Source of the DNA: Oceanobacillus timonensis
Lineage (GTDB): Bacteria; Bacillota; Bacilli; Bacillales; Amphibacillaceae
DNA length: 64,000 bases
NCBI RefSeq assembly: GCF_900166635.1
Contig: NZ_LT800497.1
Location: forward strand, 2,776,344 to 2,840,343
Reading direction: 5' to 3'
The translations under genes and the position numbers were made by a program. The notes beneath the pieces were generated by a model. The model saw only the letters and a list, made by a program, of their open reading frames with translations. It did no database searches and was not told where the DNA came from. Of this stretch, positions 47,875 to 57,941 are shown in pieces (position 1 is the first letter of the stretch; each line of letters starts with the position of its first letter).

Positions 47875-49707
47875 TTAAACCTGTTCTTCTATATTTTGAG
47901 ATAGTAACTGCTCCATAAACGATTCAAATGACTCCGTATCAGGGGCTGGCTCCTGTTCACCGGATTCAGAAGATGCTTCTTCATGTCCTGATTGCTGCTG
48001 TTCATTTTGATTTTCCTTCGAACTTTTCGACGCGTCTGTTTGGGAAGCAGCCAAATTATCCTGTCTTTCCACCGATACTTGATGCGGTGAAAACATATTT
48101 CTCAGCTGATGCAGGTTCGATTCCAGTACTTCCTTCACTGCTTTGGAAGAAACGAGCATCTGTACAGTCAATTCTCCATTTGTCTGCACAAAACGAATGG
48201 TCATATCTCCTAAATTTTCCGGTCTTAACTGAATAGCTATCGGGTTTTGTCCACGCGCAAATCCTTGGAGACGCTGGCTTTGCACAATCGTTTCCATCTT
48301 TTCAATCAATTCTTTCCCGGATAAACCTTTCGCTGTATCCGACTGTCCCATATGGATGATAAATTGTTCCACTTTTGAAATCGGCAGACTTTCCTGCTTC
48401 AGCCCGGCTGATGATGTACCTTGAAAAGAAGTTTGCAGCCATGCTGCCAATTTAGCCTCCGTACGATGCACCATGTCTTCTTTTACCGGTTGGCGGTATT
48501 CCGCTTCATTATTTGTATCTGTTTGACTTGTACCATTCATATGCCCGTTCTGCTTGATAACTCCCGGAGATACTTCTTTGAAAGCCGACTGCAGCCATGT
48601 GGCTATTCTTGCTTCTAATCGCTGCATTCCTTCTATATCTCCCGCAGATGCTTGCCGGGATGACATCATGGCTGATGCGGATTGTTCCATCGCTTGTTTT
48701 ACTTGGTTTTCCGCTTGCTCCGGTTGACGATATGCTTGCAACAGCTTGGCGATTTGCTTCATTACCTGCTCTGCAACGCTTGGCTCTGCAGTTTGTATTT
48801 GCCGGTTTATCACATCCAGCACTTGCTGTATATTTGCTTTTAAAGAATCAGCTTGCCCTTCGTTAAACGCCATACTTTCCAGCAGCTCTTCGTCTAGGAG
48901 ACCTGACTCTGTCAACTGCTTCGTAATCTGTTCCATTATATGTTTCGCTTCGGCCGGATCAAGTTCTGATATAACCTGTTGTAAATCTTGTAACACGCTG
49001 TCAGCGTCCAAGTTATCAAGATGTTCACCACGCTTTGATAAATCGCCAGCCAGTAATGAACATGCCATTTGATGTATCGTCTGATCAAAAGGAGATGAAT
49101 CTGCGCTTTGTATTTGCTGCTGTATCTTATCCAGCATATTTTCCTTATCTAAATCCGGATTCTTTTGGAAAAATGCCTCCCAATCTTGCAGCAAATTTGC
49201 CAGTTTGCCAGCTACGTCATCTATATCTGCCGTTTTTTCAATATCTTTTAGCAGATTGATCATTTCGTTATAAATATCTGCGGCAGCTTTTTCATCTGCT
49301 TTCGCATCCGTTGTTACATCTATTTGATTGACTTGATTTTTTGAGGACAAGTGCCTGTTGAGCAATTTTTCGAGAAGTAATTGCTGCTCGTCATCCTCCG
49401 TTGAACGCGCCTCTTGTTGTGAAGCAGCTTCCTGCATGATAATAGCAGCTACTTCTTCTTGCAGGAATTCATTTTCCTTCAAAATCGCCATCACTTCATC
49501 CGGAAGTATTTCTTCCAGATTTTCATACATTTCCGCAAGCTGTTGTTCCTTGCCTTGCTGCGGCTGCACCTTATCTTTCAAACTCGGGAACGGTTCCGTT
49601 TGTCGTAGTAATAATTCTCCGAAATGAGAATCTTGCTTTATCTCTGTTTTTGCAGATGCCTGATTAGAAGATGGAAAATCCGTTATATTTAACCTTGCCG
49701 CTTGCAT
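47875..49707 (-). CDS. fliK: Flagellar hook-length control protein FliK
   Basis: 610 residues from ATG 49707 (MQAARLNITD) behind GGGAGGTG. Low-complexity Gln/Glu/Ala-rich, mostly helical ruler region over most of the length, with a near-repeated piece (MQRLEARIATWLQSAFKEVS and HRTEAKLAAWLQTSFQGTS, about 380 and 435), then the C-terminal Flg_hook domain with IQLRPENLGDMTIRF near 510. Controls hook length and the FlhB switch. Typical in order, divergent in sequence. Confidence 0.93.
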   Translation of the reverse strand: MQAARLNITDFPSSNQASAKTEIKQDSHFGELLLRQTEPFPSLKDKVQPQQGKEQQLAEMYENLEEILPDEVMAILKENEFLQEEVAAIIMQEAASQQEARSTEDDEQQLLLEKLLNRHLSSKNQVNQIDVTTDAKADEKAAADIYNEMINLLKDIEKTADIDDVAGKLANLLQDWEAFFQKNPDLDKENMLDKIQQQIQSADSSPFDQTIHQMACSLLAGDLSKRGEHLDNLDADSVLQDLQQVISELDPAEAKHIMEQITKQLTESGLLDEELLESMAFNEGQADSLKANIQQVLDVINRQIQTAEPSVAEQVMKQIAKLLQAYRQPEQAENQVKQAMEQSASAMMSSRQASAGDIEGMQRLEARIATWLQSAFKEVSPGVIKQNGHMNGTSQTDTNNEAEYRQPVKEDMVHRTEAKLAAWLQTSFQGTSSAGLKQESLPISKVEQFIIHMGQSDTAKGLSGKELIEKMETIVQSQRLQGFARGQNPIAIQLRPENLGDMTIRFVQTNGELTVQMLVSSKAVKEVLESNLHQLRNMFSPHQVSVERQDNLAASQTDASKSSKENQNEQQQSGHEEASSESGEQEPAPDTESFESFMEQLLSQNIEEQV

Positions 49708-49741
49708 TATTTCACCTCCCTTCAAGCTGTGCTATAAGGAA

Positions 49742-50404
49742 TCAGTCCATTAACATTTGCGAATAAGTAGTCGCTGCTTCCACATTCATCTCCTGTAAAA
49801 TATCGCCACGATCACCTGTAGACATTTCTTCTAGAATCGTAATGGCTGAATCGTTTTCCATATTTTCCAAAATGGCAGCCGCCTCTTTACTTTTCATACC
49901 CTCTAATGTTCTGGTCATCGAACTTTTTTCCGTTGCAGCGCCCGCTTCTGCTTGTCCCTGTTCGCCATCCTGCTGTTCACCGTTATCTTCTTCTGTGTCT
50001 TCTTCCGCTTCTTCGTCCATTTCATCCATCTCTTCTTCTAAACTGCTTACCTGCGTTTCTAAATCAGCAATCGTTTCTTCAAGTTCCTGGATTTGTTCAT
50101 CTTTATTATCAATCATTTCATTCCTGCTCTCCACTTGGTTCCGCAGTACGTCCAAGTCGTTTTCAGAGCTTACTTCTTCACCAGTTCCGCCGGATTCGTC
50201 TGTAAACATTTCTCCAACCACGGGAACAGATTGCCCCCGTTCTTTTATCCAATCCAATGTATTAAATCCGGCAATATGTAACACAAAAACGACAATGACA
50301 ACCAGGATGAGAAGGGGCATCGCTATTAAAAACAGTTTCATAAAAATACCGCCGGAGGACTTTTGAACGTCCGTTTCCATTTCACTTTGTTTTTTATTTT
50401 TCAT
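49742..50404 (-). CDS. MotE/YlxF-like membrane protein, MgtE N-domain type
   Basis: About 220 residues: membrane helix near 22-45, long acidic coiled coil (about 85-150, LEETIADLETQVSSLEEEM), then a C-terminal MgtE-N-like module (KEAAAILENMENDSAITILEEM). Sits at the ylxF position between fliJ and fliK. Related proteins assist motor or export function. Start uncertain among GTG 50413 and ATGs at 50407/50404; the last has the best spacing from AAAGGTG. Confidence 0.85.
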   Translation of the reverse strand: MKNKKQSEMETDVQKSSGGIFMKLFLIAMPLLILVVIVVFVLHIAGFNTLDWIKERGQSVPVVGEMFTDESGGTGEEVSSENDLDVLRNQVESRNEMIDNKDEQIQELEETIADLETQVSSLEEEMDEMDEEAEEDTEEDNGEQQDGEQGQAEAGAATEKSSMTRTLEGMKSKEAAAILENMENDSAITILEEMSTGDRGDILQEMNVEAATTYSQMLMD

Positions 50405-50409
50405 CATTT

Positions 50410-50856
50410 TCACCTTTGGTTTTGTCTCAGAAATTGTTGCATGGACATTTCATCCATAAAATCAGCTTCTTGTTTCCTTATCATTGCTTGTGTTTCTTCT
50501 TTTTTCAAATCAATAATCTTCTCATATTTCTTATATTCAATATAAGCTTCGGACAATTTTGTTTGCTTCGAATGCATATCATTCCTTGCTCTTTGTACCA
50601 AAACTTGTACCGTTTGAATCTGGTTTGTCAATTTTTCAATATAAGCAGATTGCTCCTTTATTTTTTCAATCGACGTCGATGCCTGAACAGCATTGTCAAA
50701 GGAAGTTTCCGCCATTTCTTTTTTCTTCAACAAGTTGTACAGTTCTTTTGCAATTTGTTCGAACGTTTCTTGCGACGCTGTAAAAGCCTTTTGAGCTACC
50801 TGTCTCTCGTTATCATGCATATCTCGTATTTTAGTAAGACTGGATATCTTAGCCAT
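50410..50856 (-). CDS. fliJ: Flagellar export protein FliJ
   Basis: A 148-residue almost wholly helical coiled-coil protein. It escorts export chaperones and inserts into the FliI hexamer like a gamma subunit. ATG with AAAGGAG before it. Sits directly after fliI (14-base gap) as expected; the charged heptad pattern and position give the call rather than any motif. Confidence 0.93.
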   Translation of the reverse strand: MAKISSLTKIRDMHDNERQVAQKAFTASQETFEQIAKELYNLLKKKEMAETSFDNAVQASTSIEKIKEQSAYIEKLTNQIQTVQVLVQRARNDMHSKQTKLSEAYIEYKKYEKIIDLKKEETQAMIRKQEADFMDEMSMQQFLRQNQR

Positions 50857-50870
50857 TTAATACAACTCCT

Positions 50871-52181
50871 TTAATCCACCAGGTTTTTCATCATCTGTAT
50901 TGTTTCTGCAAGGCTCACGCGCTCATAGACTCCTTGTTTTAAAAAAGAAACAATAGATGGATATGCCGCTATAGCTAAGTCAATTTCGGAATTTGTTCCT
51001 TTTTTATATGCTCCGATAGAGATTAATTCATTATTTTCTTCATAGGTCGCAAGAAGCGATCTTAACCTTGCAGCAATTTGTTTATGTTCATCTGTTGCGA
51101 TAACATTCATTACCCTGCTGATAGACTTCAGAACATTAATAGCAGGATACTGTCCCCGTTCGGCAATTTTCCGGTCCAGCACAATATGGCCGTCTAATAT
51201 TCCCCGGACAGCATCTGCTATCGGTTCGTTCATATCATCCCCATCAACAAGCACTGTATAAAAACCTGTTATCGAACCATTTTCATCGGTACCTGCCCGC
51301 TCCAAGAGCTTTGGTAAGATGGAGAATACACTCGGTGTGTACCCTTTTGTCGTTGGCGGTTCTCCTATCGCTAAACCAATTTCTCTTTGCGCCATAGCAA
51401 CCCGCGTAACAGAATCCATCATTAAATTCACATGCAAACCTTGTTCCCTGAAATATTCGCTGATTGCTGTAGCGGTATATGCACCACGGATTCGCATAAG
51501 AGCAGGCTGGTCAGAGGTTGCCGCAACAATAATCGATTTTTGTAAGCCTTCTTCTCCTAAATCATGTTCAATAAATTCCCGGACTTCTCTTCCCCGTTCG
51601 CCAATAAGGGCAATAACGTTCACATCAGCGCTGCTGTTTCTGGCAATCATTCCAAGCAGGGTGCTTTTGCCGACGCCGCTGCCTGCAAATAAACCAACAC
51701 GCTGGCCAACTCCCATGGATAGAAGTCCATCGATAGCCCGGACGCCAACTTGTATCGGCTCCCTAATGGTCGGGCGGGAGAGGGGATTAGGCGGTTTTCG
51801 CTCCGTTTGATATCCTGTTAATCCCTTGGGAAGAGGGAAGCCATCTAAAAGCGGCTTCCCTAAAGGGTCCAGTACTTGACCGATCAAACTCCGGCCAACT
51901 TTTACTTTTAACGGATGGCCGGTTGCCTCCACTAAACAGCCTGAACCTACTTCATTTACTTCCCGATAAGGCATCAAAATGATTTTTTCGTTTTGAAACC
52001 CTACCACTTCAGCTAATATTGGTTCACTGCTGCCCGCGCTCGTATGAATATAACAAACCTCACCGATGTTCGCGGCCGGACCTTCTGACTCAATCATCAA
52101 ACCGACAACGCGTATCACTTTTCCAAACCGTTTATACGGAACCGTCTTCTCTATAACGGAAATCAACGCCTCTTTGTTCAT
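50871..52181 (-). CDS. fliI: Flagellum-specific ATPase FliI
   Basis: 436-residue F1-beta-like ATPase of the exporter. Walker A AGSGVGKSTLLGMIA near 165, GERGREVREFIE, Walker B LMMDSVTR near 252 and the T3SS signature AIGEPPTTKGYTPSVF near 270. Overlaps fliH by four bases. Intact. Confidence 0.97.
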   Translation of the reverse strand: MNKEALISVIEKTVPYKRFGKVIRVVGLMIESEGPAANIGEVCYIHTSAGSSEPILAEVVGFQNEKIILMPYREVNEVGSGCLVEATGHPLKVKVGRSLIGQVLDPLGKPLLDGFPLPKGLTGYQTERKPPNPLSRPTIREPIQVGVRAIDGLLSMGVGQRVGLFAGSGVGKSTLLGMIARNSSADVNVIALIGERGREVREFIEHDLGEEGLQKSIIVAATSDQPALMRIRGAYTATAISEYFREQGLHVNLMMDSVTRVAMAQREIGLAIGEPPTTKGYTPSVFSILPKLLERAGTDENGSITGFYTVLVDGDDMNEPIADAVRGILDGHIVLDRKIAERGQYPAINVLKSISRVMNVIATDEHKQIAARLRSLLATYEENNELISIGAYKKGTNSEIDLAIAAYPSIVSFLKQGVYERVSLAETIQMMKNLVD

Positions 52182-52915
52182 TGTACATCCTCCATGACAT
52201 ACTCCATTAACGATTCACGAATACTTTCCAGTTGTGTGTTTACACTTGTTTCTATCTGGCCGTGCGGGTACTGGATAATACAATCTGTCGGCTGCATGTC
52301 CGTATCGGCATGAATCGAGAGTTTGGTTTCTTCCCCGACTAGTCGCTGCAGTTCTTCCTGATGGGAATGAACTTCTTCATAGTATTCCGGGTGAACGACA
52401 ATAACGATGACCGGTTGAGATCTGACTTCATTAAGTGCTTCTTCGATTAATGTCTTGATGTAAACCGGCTGTTCTTTCAGTTCATTATGTAACACCTTAT
52501 TCGCTACTGCCATGGCTATCTCTACAATACTTTCAGCTTGCTTCTCTAAGGTTTGATGATAGTCCTCTTTGGCTATATCAATGATATGGTTCGCTTCTTG
52601 CAGTTTGTCCCTAAACTGCTGATAAGCCTCTTGTTTTCCATCCTCATATCCCTTTTGAAAACCTTGTTGCTGTGCATTCTCCATTAATTCCTGTTTTTGT
52701 GTTTCCCAATTGTTCCGTGCTTCTTCTATCTGATTATCCGCTTCTTCTTTCCGTTTTTTCTGCTCTCGTTCAATCGAAGCCAGTTCTTCTTTTTGGAAAG
52801 AAATCTTCTCAGATAATTGCCGGTGCACTTCTTTTTCATTTTCTGGAGGGGTCGTCACCGGAGGAATGATAGACTCAATTGGCTTGATTCCAATTTGCTT
52901 TTTATGTTCAGACAA
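52178..52915 (-). CDS. fliH: Flagellar assembly protein FliH
   Basis: 245 residues: a long charged helix (about 30-100) and a C-terminal vacuolar-ATPase-E-like domain that binds FliI. Negative regulator of FliI and linker to the C-ring. TTG start at 52915 with GGAGGAG nine bases ahead, so it overlaps the fliG end by eight bases. Assignment from layout and place between fliG and fliI. Confidence 0.93.
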   Translation of the reverse strand: MSEHKKQIGIKPIESIIPPVTTPPENEKEVHRQLSEKISFQKEELASIEREQKKRKEEADNQIEEARNNWETQKQELMENAQQQGFQKGYEDGKQEAYQQFRDKLQEANHIIDIAKEDYHQTLEKQAESIVEIAMAVANKVLHNELKEQPVYIKTLIEEALNEVRSQPVIVIVVHPEYYEEVHSHQEELQRLVGEETKLSIHADTDMQPTDCIIQYPHGQIETSVNTQLESIRESLMEYVMEDVQ

Positions 52916-53918
52916 TAATATCGTCTCCTCCGCCCCGTGCTATAACAATTTCTCCTTTTTCCTCCAGGCCGCGTATGACATTCACTATTCTTGTTTGTGA
53001 TTCTTCGACATCTTTTAACCGTACCGGCCCCATGTACTCCATCTCTTCTTTAAAAGTGGTTACCATCCGTTCTGACATGTTTTGGAAAACAATATCCTTC
53101 ACTTCATTACTTGCTACTTTAAGAGACAAACGCAAGTCATCGTTAACTACCTCTCTGATTACTCGCTGTATTGCACGATTATCCAATGTCACAATATCTT
53201 CAAACACAAACATTCTTTTCTTAATCTCTTCTGCTAATTCCGGATCCTGCGATTCCAGCGTCTCTAAAATGGTTCTCTCAGTGGAGCGATCCACGCCATT
53301 CAATACTTCAACTACTGTTTGAATGCCGCCGGTTTGCGTATAATCTTCCGTCATAGAAGAAGAGATATTTTTCTCCAGCACTTGCTCTATCTGGCTGATT
53401 ATCTCCGGAGAAGTAGAGTCCATGGTAGCAATTCTGCTGGCCACATCAGCTTGGACATTTTTCGGCAACGCAGACAGGATTTGACCGCTTTGTTCCGCAT
53501 CCAGGTAAGAAAGGATGAGCGCAATGGTTTGCGGGTGTTCTCCCTGAATATAATTCAACACCTGCTGCGGGTCTGCCTTTCTTGCAAAATCAAACGGCCT
53601 CACCTGTAAAGAAGAAGTCAGCCGATTAATAATGCTGGATGCCTCCTGTTTTCCAAATGCTTTTTCTAAAACTGTTTTTGCATACCCTATTCCCCCTTGA
53701 GAGATATAGTCCTGTGCAACAGCAATTTGATGGAACTGATCCAATATATCTTCTTTTAAATTGGAATCTACTTTTTTTACGGAGGAAATGTCCAAACTGA
53801 GTTTTTCAATTTCTTCTTCTGATAAATATTTATACACTTGTGCGGATACATCCGGACCTAATGAGATTAAAAGAATGGCTGCCTTCTGTCTGCCTGTCAA
53901 CGTATTTTTTCTTGCCAT
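52908..53918 (-). CDS. fliG: Flagellar motor switch protein FliG
   Basis: 336 residues of helical ARM-like repeats: N-terminal TGRQKAAILLISLGPDVSAQ, the EHPQTIALILSYLD middle motif and the C-terminal torque helix region NVIRGLEEKGEIVIARGGGDD. Transmits torque from MotAB. ATG after AGGAGGTACG. Sits 12 bases after fliF. Confidence 0.97.
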   Translation of the reverse strand: MARKNTLTGRQKAAILLISLGPDVSAQVYKYLSEEEIEKLSLDISSVKKVDSNLKEDILDQFHQIAVAQDYISQGGIGYAKTVLEKAFGKQEASSIINRLTSSLQVRPFDFARKADPQQVLNYIQGEHPQTIALILSYLDAEQSGQILSALPKNVQADVASRIATMDSTSPEIISQIEQVLEKNISSSMTEDYTQTGGIQTVVEVLNGVDRSTERTILETLESQDPELAEEIKKRMFVFEDIVTLDNRAIQRVIREVVNDDLRLSLKVASNEVKDIVFQNMSERMVTTFKEEMEYMGPVRLKDVEESQTRIVNVIRGLEEKGEIVIARGGGDDIIV

Positions 53919-53930
53919 AACTCGTACCTC

Positions 53931-55544
53931 CTAATCCTCATTCATCCAGCTGCGCAACAGCTTTGCAAATTCTTCTGGTTTTTCATTCGCAATTTTCTCC
54001 AGTTGCTTCCTTCTGATAACTTCTTCCGAGTCCTCTGTAGGAAGGTCGGGAATAACTGGTTCTTCTTCCTGATTTGTCACATCGGCTTGTTCTTCTTGTA
54101 TTTCTTCTTCTTCCCACATCTGCTCTGTCCGGTTTCTTCTGAGCATAAATAGCAATACAATAATGGCAATAAGTAATATACCACCGACAATATAAAGCCA
54201 TATTGGAATTCCTGAGCCGGATGGTTCTTCTTGTTCTTCACCGGAAGTGCTGAATTCCTGGAAAACAATCGACGTATTTGCTACATCATCTTCCTCTTGT
54301 AAATCTCCATCAACTGACGTTTCGATGACTGAATTCAAGATAGAATCGATGCCTTCCTGCACATCTGTCTGTTCCTGCTGATTCAAAAATTCCATTTCAC
54401 CATCTTCGCCCTGCCTTGCACTGTTCACAGCCACCTGTATTCCAAGGTCTCTGACCTGGTAGGGACTTTCTACTATTTCACTGCGGATGCGGTTAAACTC
54501 ATAATTAATGGTTTCCCGGTCTAATTCATAATCTCCGTCTTCGCCTTCTCCCTCCTCAGCAGGAAAATTGGCAACATCTTCGTCTCCAGCACCAGCAACA
54601 CCTTCCGGATTTCCTTGACCAGTGTAAGACTCTTGAATCGTTTCTAAGCTGACAGGAAGTCCTTCCATTGCTTCCAAATCAACAGGTTCTACTATTTCCT
54701 CTGTTCGGTTTTCTTGAGAAAAATCAATATCTGCCGTAACAGAAACAACAATATTTTCATTTCCTACCATCGTTCCGAGCATTTGTTGTAGTCTGCGTTG
54801 AATATCCTTCTCAACATCTTTTTTAATCGATTGCTGATCCGAATAGGAATTTTGCCCGCCGGCTAATTGCGTTTCCTGGTCATAATATTCAAAGTACTGG
54901 TTCATGATCATAATGTCTTCGGAATCCAAATTGGGGATTGCCTTTGAAACGAGGTGATATAGTCCCTCTACCTGATTTCCTTCAAATTGATAACCCGGTT
55001 GTGTATGTAACATAATAGCGACACTTGCCTCGCCTGTTGATTCATCAGCGAAAACAGGCTGTTCAGGCATATTTATCATCACATTTGCATCCTGTACGCC
55101 CTCAATCCCGGAGATTAAATTGCCAAGTTCTGTCTGCATGGCATCTAATTTCATCACACTGAACTCATTCTCTGTCACACCCCAGGAGGCATTTTCACTA
55201 AAAAAAGAATAATCAATACTTCCGCTGTTCGGGAGCCCCATCGAAGCAAATTCCAATAGTAACGAATCATCTTCGCCTTCAGGAACCAGAATGGTAGTTC
55301 CGCCATTTTCCAACTCATACGGAACAGCTTTCGCATCTAATTCACTTGTAATTTGACCAGCCTCTTGCATAGATAACTCGTTATATAAAGGAACATAGTT
55401 CGTAGTGGAACTAAAGAAGATGACAGAAGCGATAATCATCACTATTAAAATAGCCCCGCCAATTATTGACCCTTTTTGCCCCTTCGATCTGGACTTCCAA
55501 AAAGTAAAAGTGGACTCTCTCCATTTTTGTAATTTCTCTTTCAT
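53931..55544 (-). CDS. fliF: Flagellar MS-ring protein FliF
   Basis: 537 residues from ATG 55544 (MKEKLQKWRE; GAGGG eight bases before), two membrane helices (about 26-47 and 430-450) and a large outer YscJ-like ring domain with NYVPLYNELSMQEAGQI and VMINMPEQPVF. An acidic C-terminal tail binds FliG. First membrane ring on which the rest of the motor is built. Upstream codons lack support. Confidence 0.96.
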   Translation of the reverse strand: MKEKLQKWRESTFTFWKSRSKGQKGSIIGGAILIVMIIASVIFFSSTTNYVPLYNELSMQEAGQITSELDAKAVPYELENGGTTILVPEGEDDSLLLEFASMGLPNSGSIDYSFFSENASWGVTENEFSVMKLDAMQTELGNLISGIEGVQDANVMINMPEQPVFADESTGEASVAIMLHTQPGYQFEGNQVEGLYHLVSKAIPNLDSEDIMIMNQYFEYYDQETQLAGGQNSYSDQQSIKKDVEKDIQRRLQQMLGTMVGNENIVVSVTADIDFSQENRTEEIVEPVDLEAMEGLPVSLETIQESYTGQGNPEGVAGAGDEDVANFPAEEGEGEDGDYELDRETINYEFNRIRSEIVESPYQVRDLGIQVAVNSARQGEDGEMEFLNQQEQTDVQEGIDSILNSVIETSVDGDLQEEDDVANTSIVFQEFSTSGEEQEEPSGSGIPIWLYIVGGILLIAIIVLLFMLRRNRTEQMWEEEEIQEEQADVTNQEEEPVIPDLPTEDSEEVIRRKQLEKIANEKPEEFAKLLRSWMNED

Positions 55545-55589
55545 ATGCACTACCCTCACTATATTCAAAACTCTAAAACTGTTCATTTT

Positions 55590-55712
55590 GTCCCGGTTTA
55601 TTAAGCCTTTTTACATTGTTTCATTCAAAAAGTTTCCAAATTAAAAGGAGCTGACTACAGTATCAAGCGTTTGTAATCACTCGCTCCATTGAAAAGTGCC
55701 GGGACTTTTTAA
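55590..55712 (-). repeat. Foldable gap between fliE and fliF
   Basis: GTCCCGG (55590-55596) is inverse to CCGGGAC (55699-55705), and inside GGAGC (55647-55651) to GCTCC (55683-55687). TTCAAAAAGT-like ends near 55624 and 55712 suggest a decayed relative of the 28585-28796 element. B. subtilis has a shorter fliE-fliF gap. Confidence 0.4.
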
Positions 55713-55720
55713 ATAAGCTC

Positions 55721-56023
55721 TTATACTTGCATACGCATGATTTCATTGTATGCATCAATTGCTTTACTTTGTACTTGTACACCTGTTTCCAATGCAACAC
55801 TTGCTTTTTGGGCTGAAATCATTACATCGTGGAGGTTTTCTACGCTGCCATTAGCTAATCCTTCTGTTTTCTTATCTGATTCCAATTGCATGTGATTCAA
55901 ATCCTCTACAGCGTTTTTTAACATAGAAGAGAAATTACTCTGCGCTTGACTTGGAGTTAACTGCGAAGATTGACCTTCTTCCATTCGGCTTACCGGAGGG
56001 AGACCTGTTCCAATCGTATTCAT
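55721..56023 (-). CDS. fliE: Flagellar hook-basal body protein FliE
   Basis: A 100-residue MS-ring/rod junction protein with the family C-terminal half: KTEGLANGSVENLHDVMISA then YNEIMRMQV. Start ATG 56023 (MNTIGTGLPP) nine bases after AAAGGTGG; the three extra upstream codons overlap the spacer. Secreted early by the exporter. Confidence 0.95.
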   Translation of the reverse strand: MNTIGTGLPPVSRMEEGQSSQLTPSQAQSNFSSMLKNAVEDLNHMQLESDKKTEGLANGSVENLHDVMISAQKASVALETGVQVQSKAIDAYNEIMRMQV

Positions 56024-56045
56024 TTCGTACAACCACCTTTACCTT

Positions 56046-56498
56046 TTATTGACCTATTTCTAATGTTTTCGTCAGCATTCCTTTACTCGCATTAAATGCT
56101 GTTACATTTGCTTCATATGAACGGGAGGCACTCATTAAATCTACCATTTCTTTTAATGGATCGACGTTAGGCATTTCTACATAACCTTCCTCATTCGCAT
56201 CCGGATGTTCCGGGTTATATACAAGTTCAAACGGTGTCTGATCTTCTGTAATACTTGTAGCCTGCACACCGCCGCCGGAAGCATTGTTTCCTTCTGCATG
56301 TTTTAACATTTGCTTAAATGATGGCTGACCCGTTCCAAATGTAGCCATTTTCCGGCGATATGGTTCGAATTCCCCGTCTGCGTTTTGTGTTGCCCGGGTT
56401 GTCTGTGCGTTTGCCAGATTGGAAGAGACCAGGTCCATACGCAGTCTCTGTGAGGTCAAACCACTAGCGCTGGAATTCATTGATTGAAAGATAGACAT
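56046..56498 (-). CDS. flgC: Flagellar basal-body rod protein FlgC
   Basis: 150 residues with MSIFQSMNSSASGLTSQRLR, the SSNLANAQTTRA rod motif, and C-terminal LMSASRSYEANVTAFNASK. Proximal rod component. ATG 56498 after GGGAGG; starts directly at the flgB stop. A longer reading runs back into flgB and has no site. Confidence 0.96.
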   Translation of the reverse strand: MSIFQSMNSSASGLTSQRLRMDLVSSNLANAQTTRATQNADGEFEPYRRKMATFGTGQPSFKQMLKHAEGNNASGGGVQATSITEDQTPFELVYNPEHPDANEEGYVEMPNVDPLKEMVDLMSASRSYEANVTAFNASKGMLTKTLEIGQ

Positions 56499-56499
56499 T

Positions 56500-56892
56500 T
56501 TAATTTCCTCCCCGGATAACTGATTGCAGGCTGTTAAATTTGCCATTCATACGATCGATCAAACTATTATAATAGATTTGATTTTTAGCCAGTTCGGACA
56601 TTTCTTTATCCATATCGACGTTATTACCATTATGATTATATGTAGTTGATGTATCTTTTGAAATACGGTACGGCTTGTTATCTTCCCCGCTAGAATTCAA
56701 ATGACGTTCATTGGTTGTTTTTGTCTGAAGACCGGCCATTTCATTTTCCAAAGCTGATTTAAACGTTACTTGATCAGCTTTATAATTTGGTGTATCTGCA
56801 TTTGAAATGTTATTTGAAATAGCATTATTTTTTGCAGAAGCATACTGTATCGAATTTTCTAATTGATCAATCGTTCCACTAAACAGATTCAT
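56500..56892 (-). CDS. flgB: Flagellar basal-body rod protein FlgB
   Basis: 130 residues, first gene of the fla/che operon. NNAISNNISNADTPNYKAD is the rod-protein motif near 22; C-terminal LAKNQIYYNSLIDRMNGKF. ATG with AAGAGGTG before it. A leader and repeat-bearing gap of about 1 kb separates it from codY. Confidence 0.96.
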   Translation of the reverse strand: MNLFSGTIDQLENSIQYASAKNNAISNNISNADTPNYKADQVTFKSALENEMAGLQTKTTNERHLNSSGEDNKPYRISKDTSTTYNHNGNNVDMDKEMSELAKNQIYYNSLIDRMNGKFNSLQSVIRGGN

Positions 56893-57301
56893 TTTATCTT
56901 TTACACCTCTTTTTCATCTGGTAATTTTGCGTTCAAAAGTTCCCGCCTCTTTTTCTGAAATAACGATTCATAGTAATGTTGTTATCCATGTCTTTCCATG
57001 CTTATTATCTGTTAATTTCTAGAATTTGCTGAAAGACACCCATAAATGATGTTTTTGATACGAACTAATTCTAAATTAAGTATTAGACAAAGTCTATGCA
57101 ATTTCTACATTAAAATTGACAAATTAAAAAACTGTTCATTTTAACCAGGTCAAAGGTCCTTTATATGTTTATAATTATTCTTGTTGCTTCAATCCCCCAA
57201 TATTATCCAATCTAATTATCTATGCACGCCTCGAAAATAGGTAAATAACCCATTTTATTATATTCAGCACTTCTCAAAACAGGTAATTAGACCTTTCTTT
57301 T

Positions 57302-57330
57302 ATTCTACCTTTTCTATGCAACAAATTCAA
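57302..57330 (-). promoter_or_regulatory. Candidate sigma-A promoter of the fla/che operon
   Basis: TTGAAT (57325-57330), 17-base spacer, TAGAAT (57302-57307), about 400 bases before flgB. In B. subtilis the operon is driven by a sigma-A promoter upstream of flgB with a sigma-D site nearby. Confidence 0.5.
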
Positions 57331-57903
57331 TATACTCATGAAAAATTTAACATAAGAATAATGTACCTGTAGAAATTTCTTATTTTTTGTTTTAAATTCT
57401 CACTTCATTAAGAAAAACCAAGAAAATCACTTGGTCTTTAGAATACCGGTATTCCTGCCAAAAAGATGTCCGCTGCGGGAAGTCGCTTTCCGCAGCACTT
57501 AAGTGCAACTCTAGCTCTGTCTATCCCCGTTGGCTTGCCAGTCACTAAGCATCTCTCTAGGTAGAGCAATCTCGTGTTGGCTCTTATTTTTAGCGCTTGG
57601 AGCCAGATGCAGTCTTTTATCTGCAAATCGTTATATACAGGCAAACCATTTGATCACGGAAAACCGCCCGTAAAAATTCTGTCTCCAAATAAAGAGTAAA
57701 AATGCATTTATTTAGGCGGGAGATAAAGGGCGCTAACTCCCTAAATCACTCAGGCTAATCATTCAGCGGAAAAAAGCAGCAGATTAAGTTCGCGACACCT
57801 AGAGACTGCGCTTACCAATGCTGTCAGGTTAATATAACCGCTCCGGAAACATTTGCGCATCAAAACTTCCACTAAATGAAGTTTCGTTTTTATCATTTCC
57901 CAG

Positions 57904-57941
57904 AAAAAAAGCTGCGAAGGAATTTTTTCCTTCACAGCTTT
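57904..57941 (-). terminator. Terminator after codY
   Basis: AAAAAAGCTGTGAAGGAA pairs with TTCCTTCGCAGCTTTTTT around an A-rich loop; nearly perfect, with a T-run. It separates the codY unit from fla/che. Confidence 0.96.

Noticed and set aside
57000..57025. AATTTCTAGAATTT as a CodY box upstream of flgB
   Set aside because: Palindromic but about five mismatches to AATTTTCWGAAAATT in every alignment; not supportable by eye.
57438..57644. Minus-strand 68-codon frame upstream of flgB
   Set aside because: Falls in repeat-derived hairpin sequence, no recognisable domain and no good start signal.
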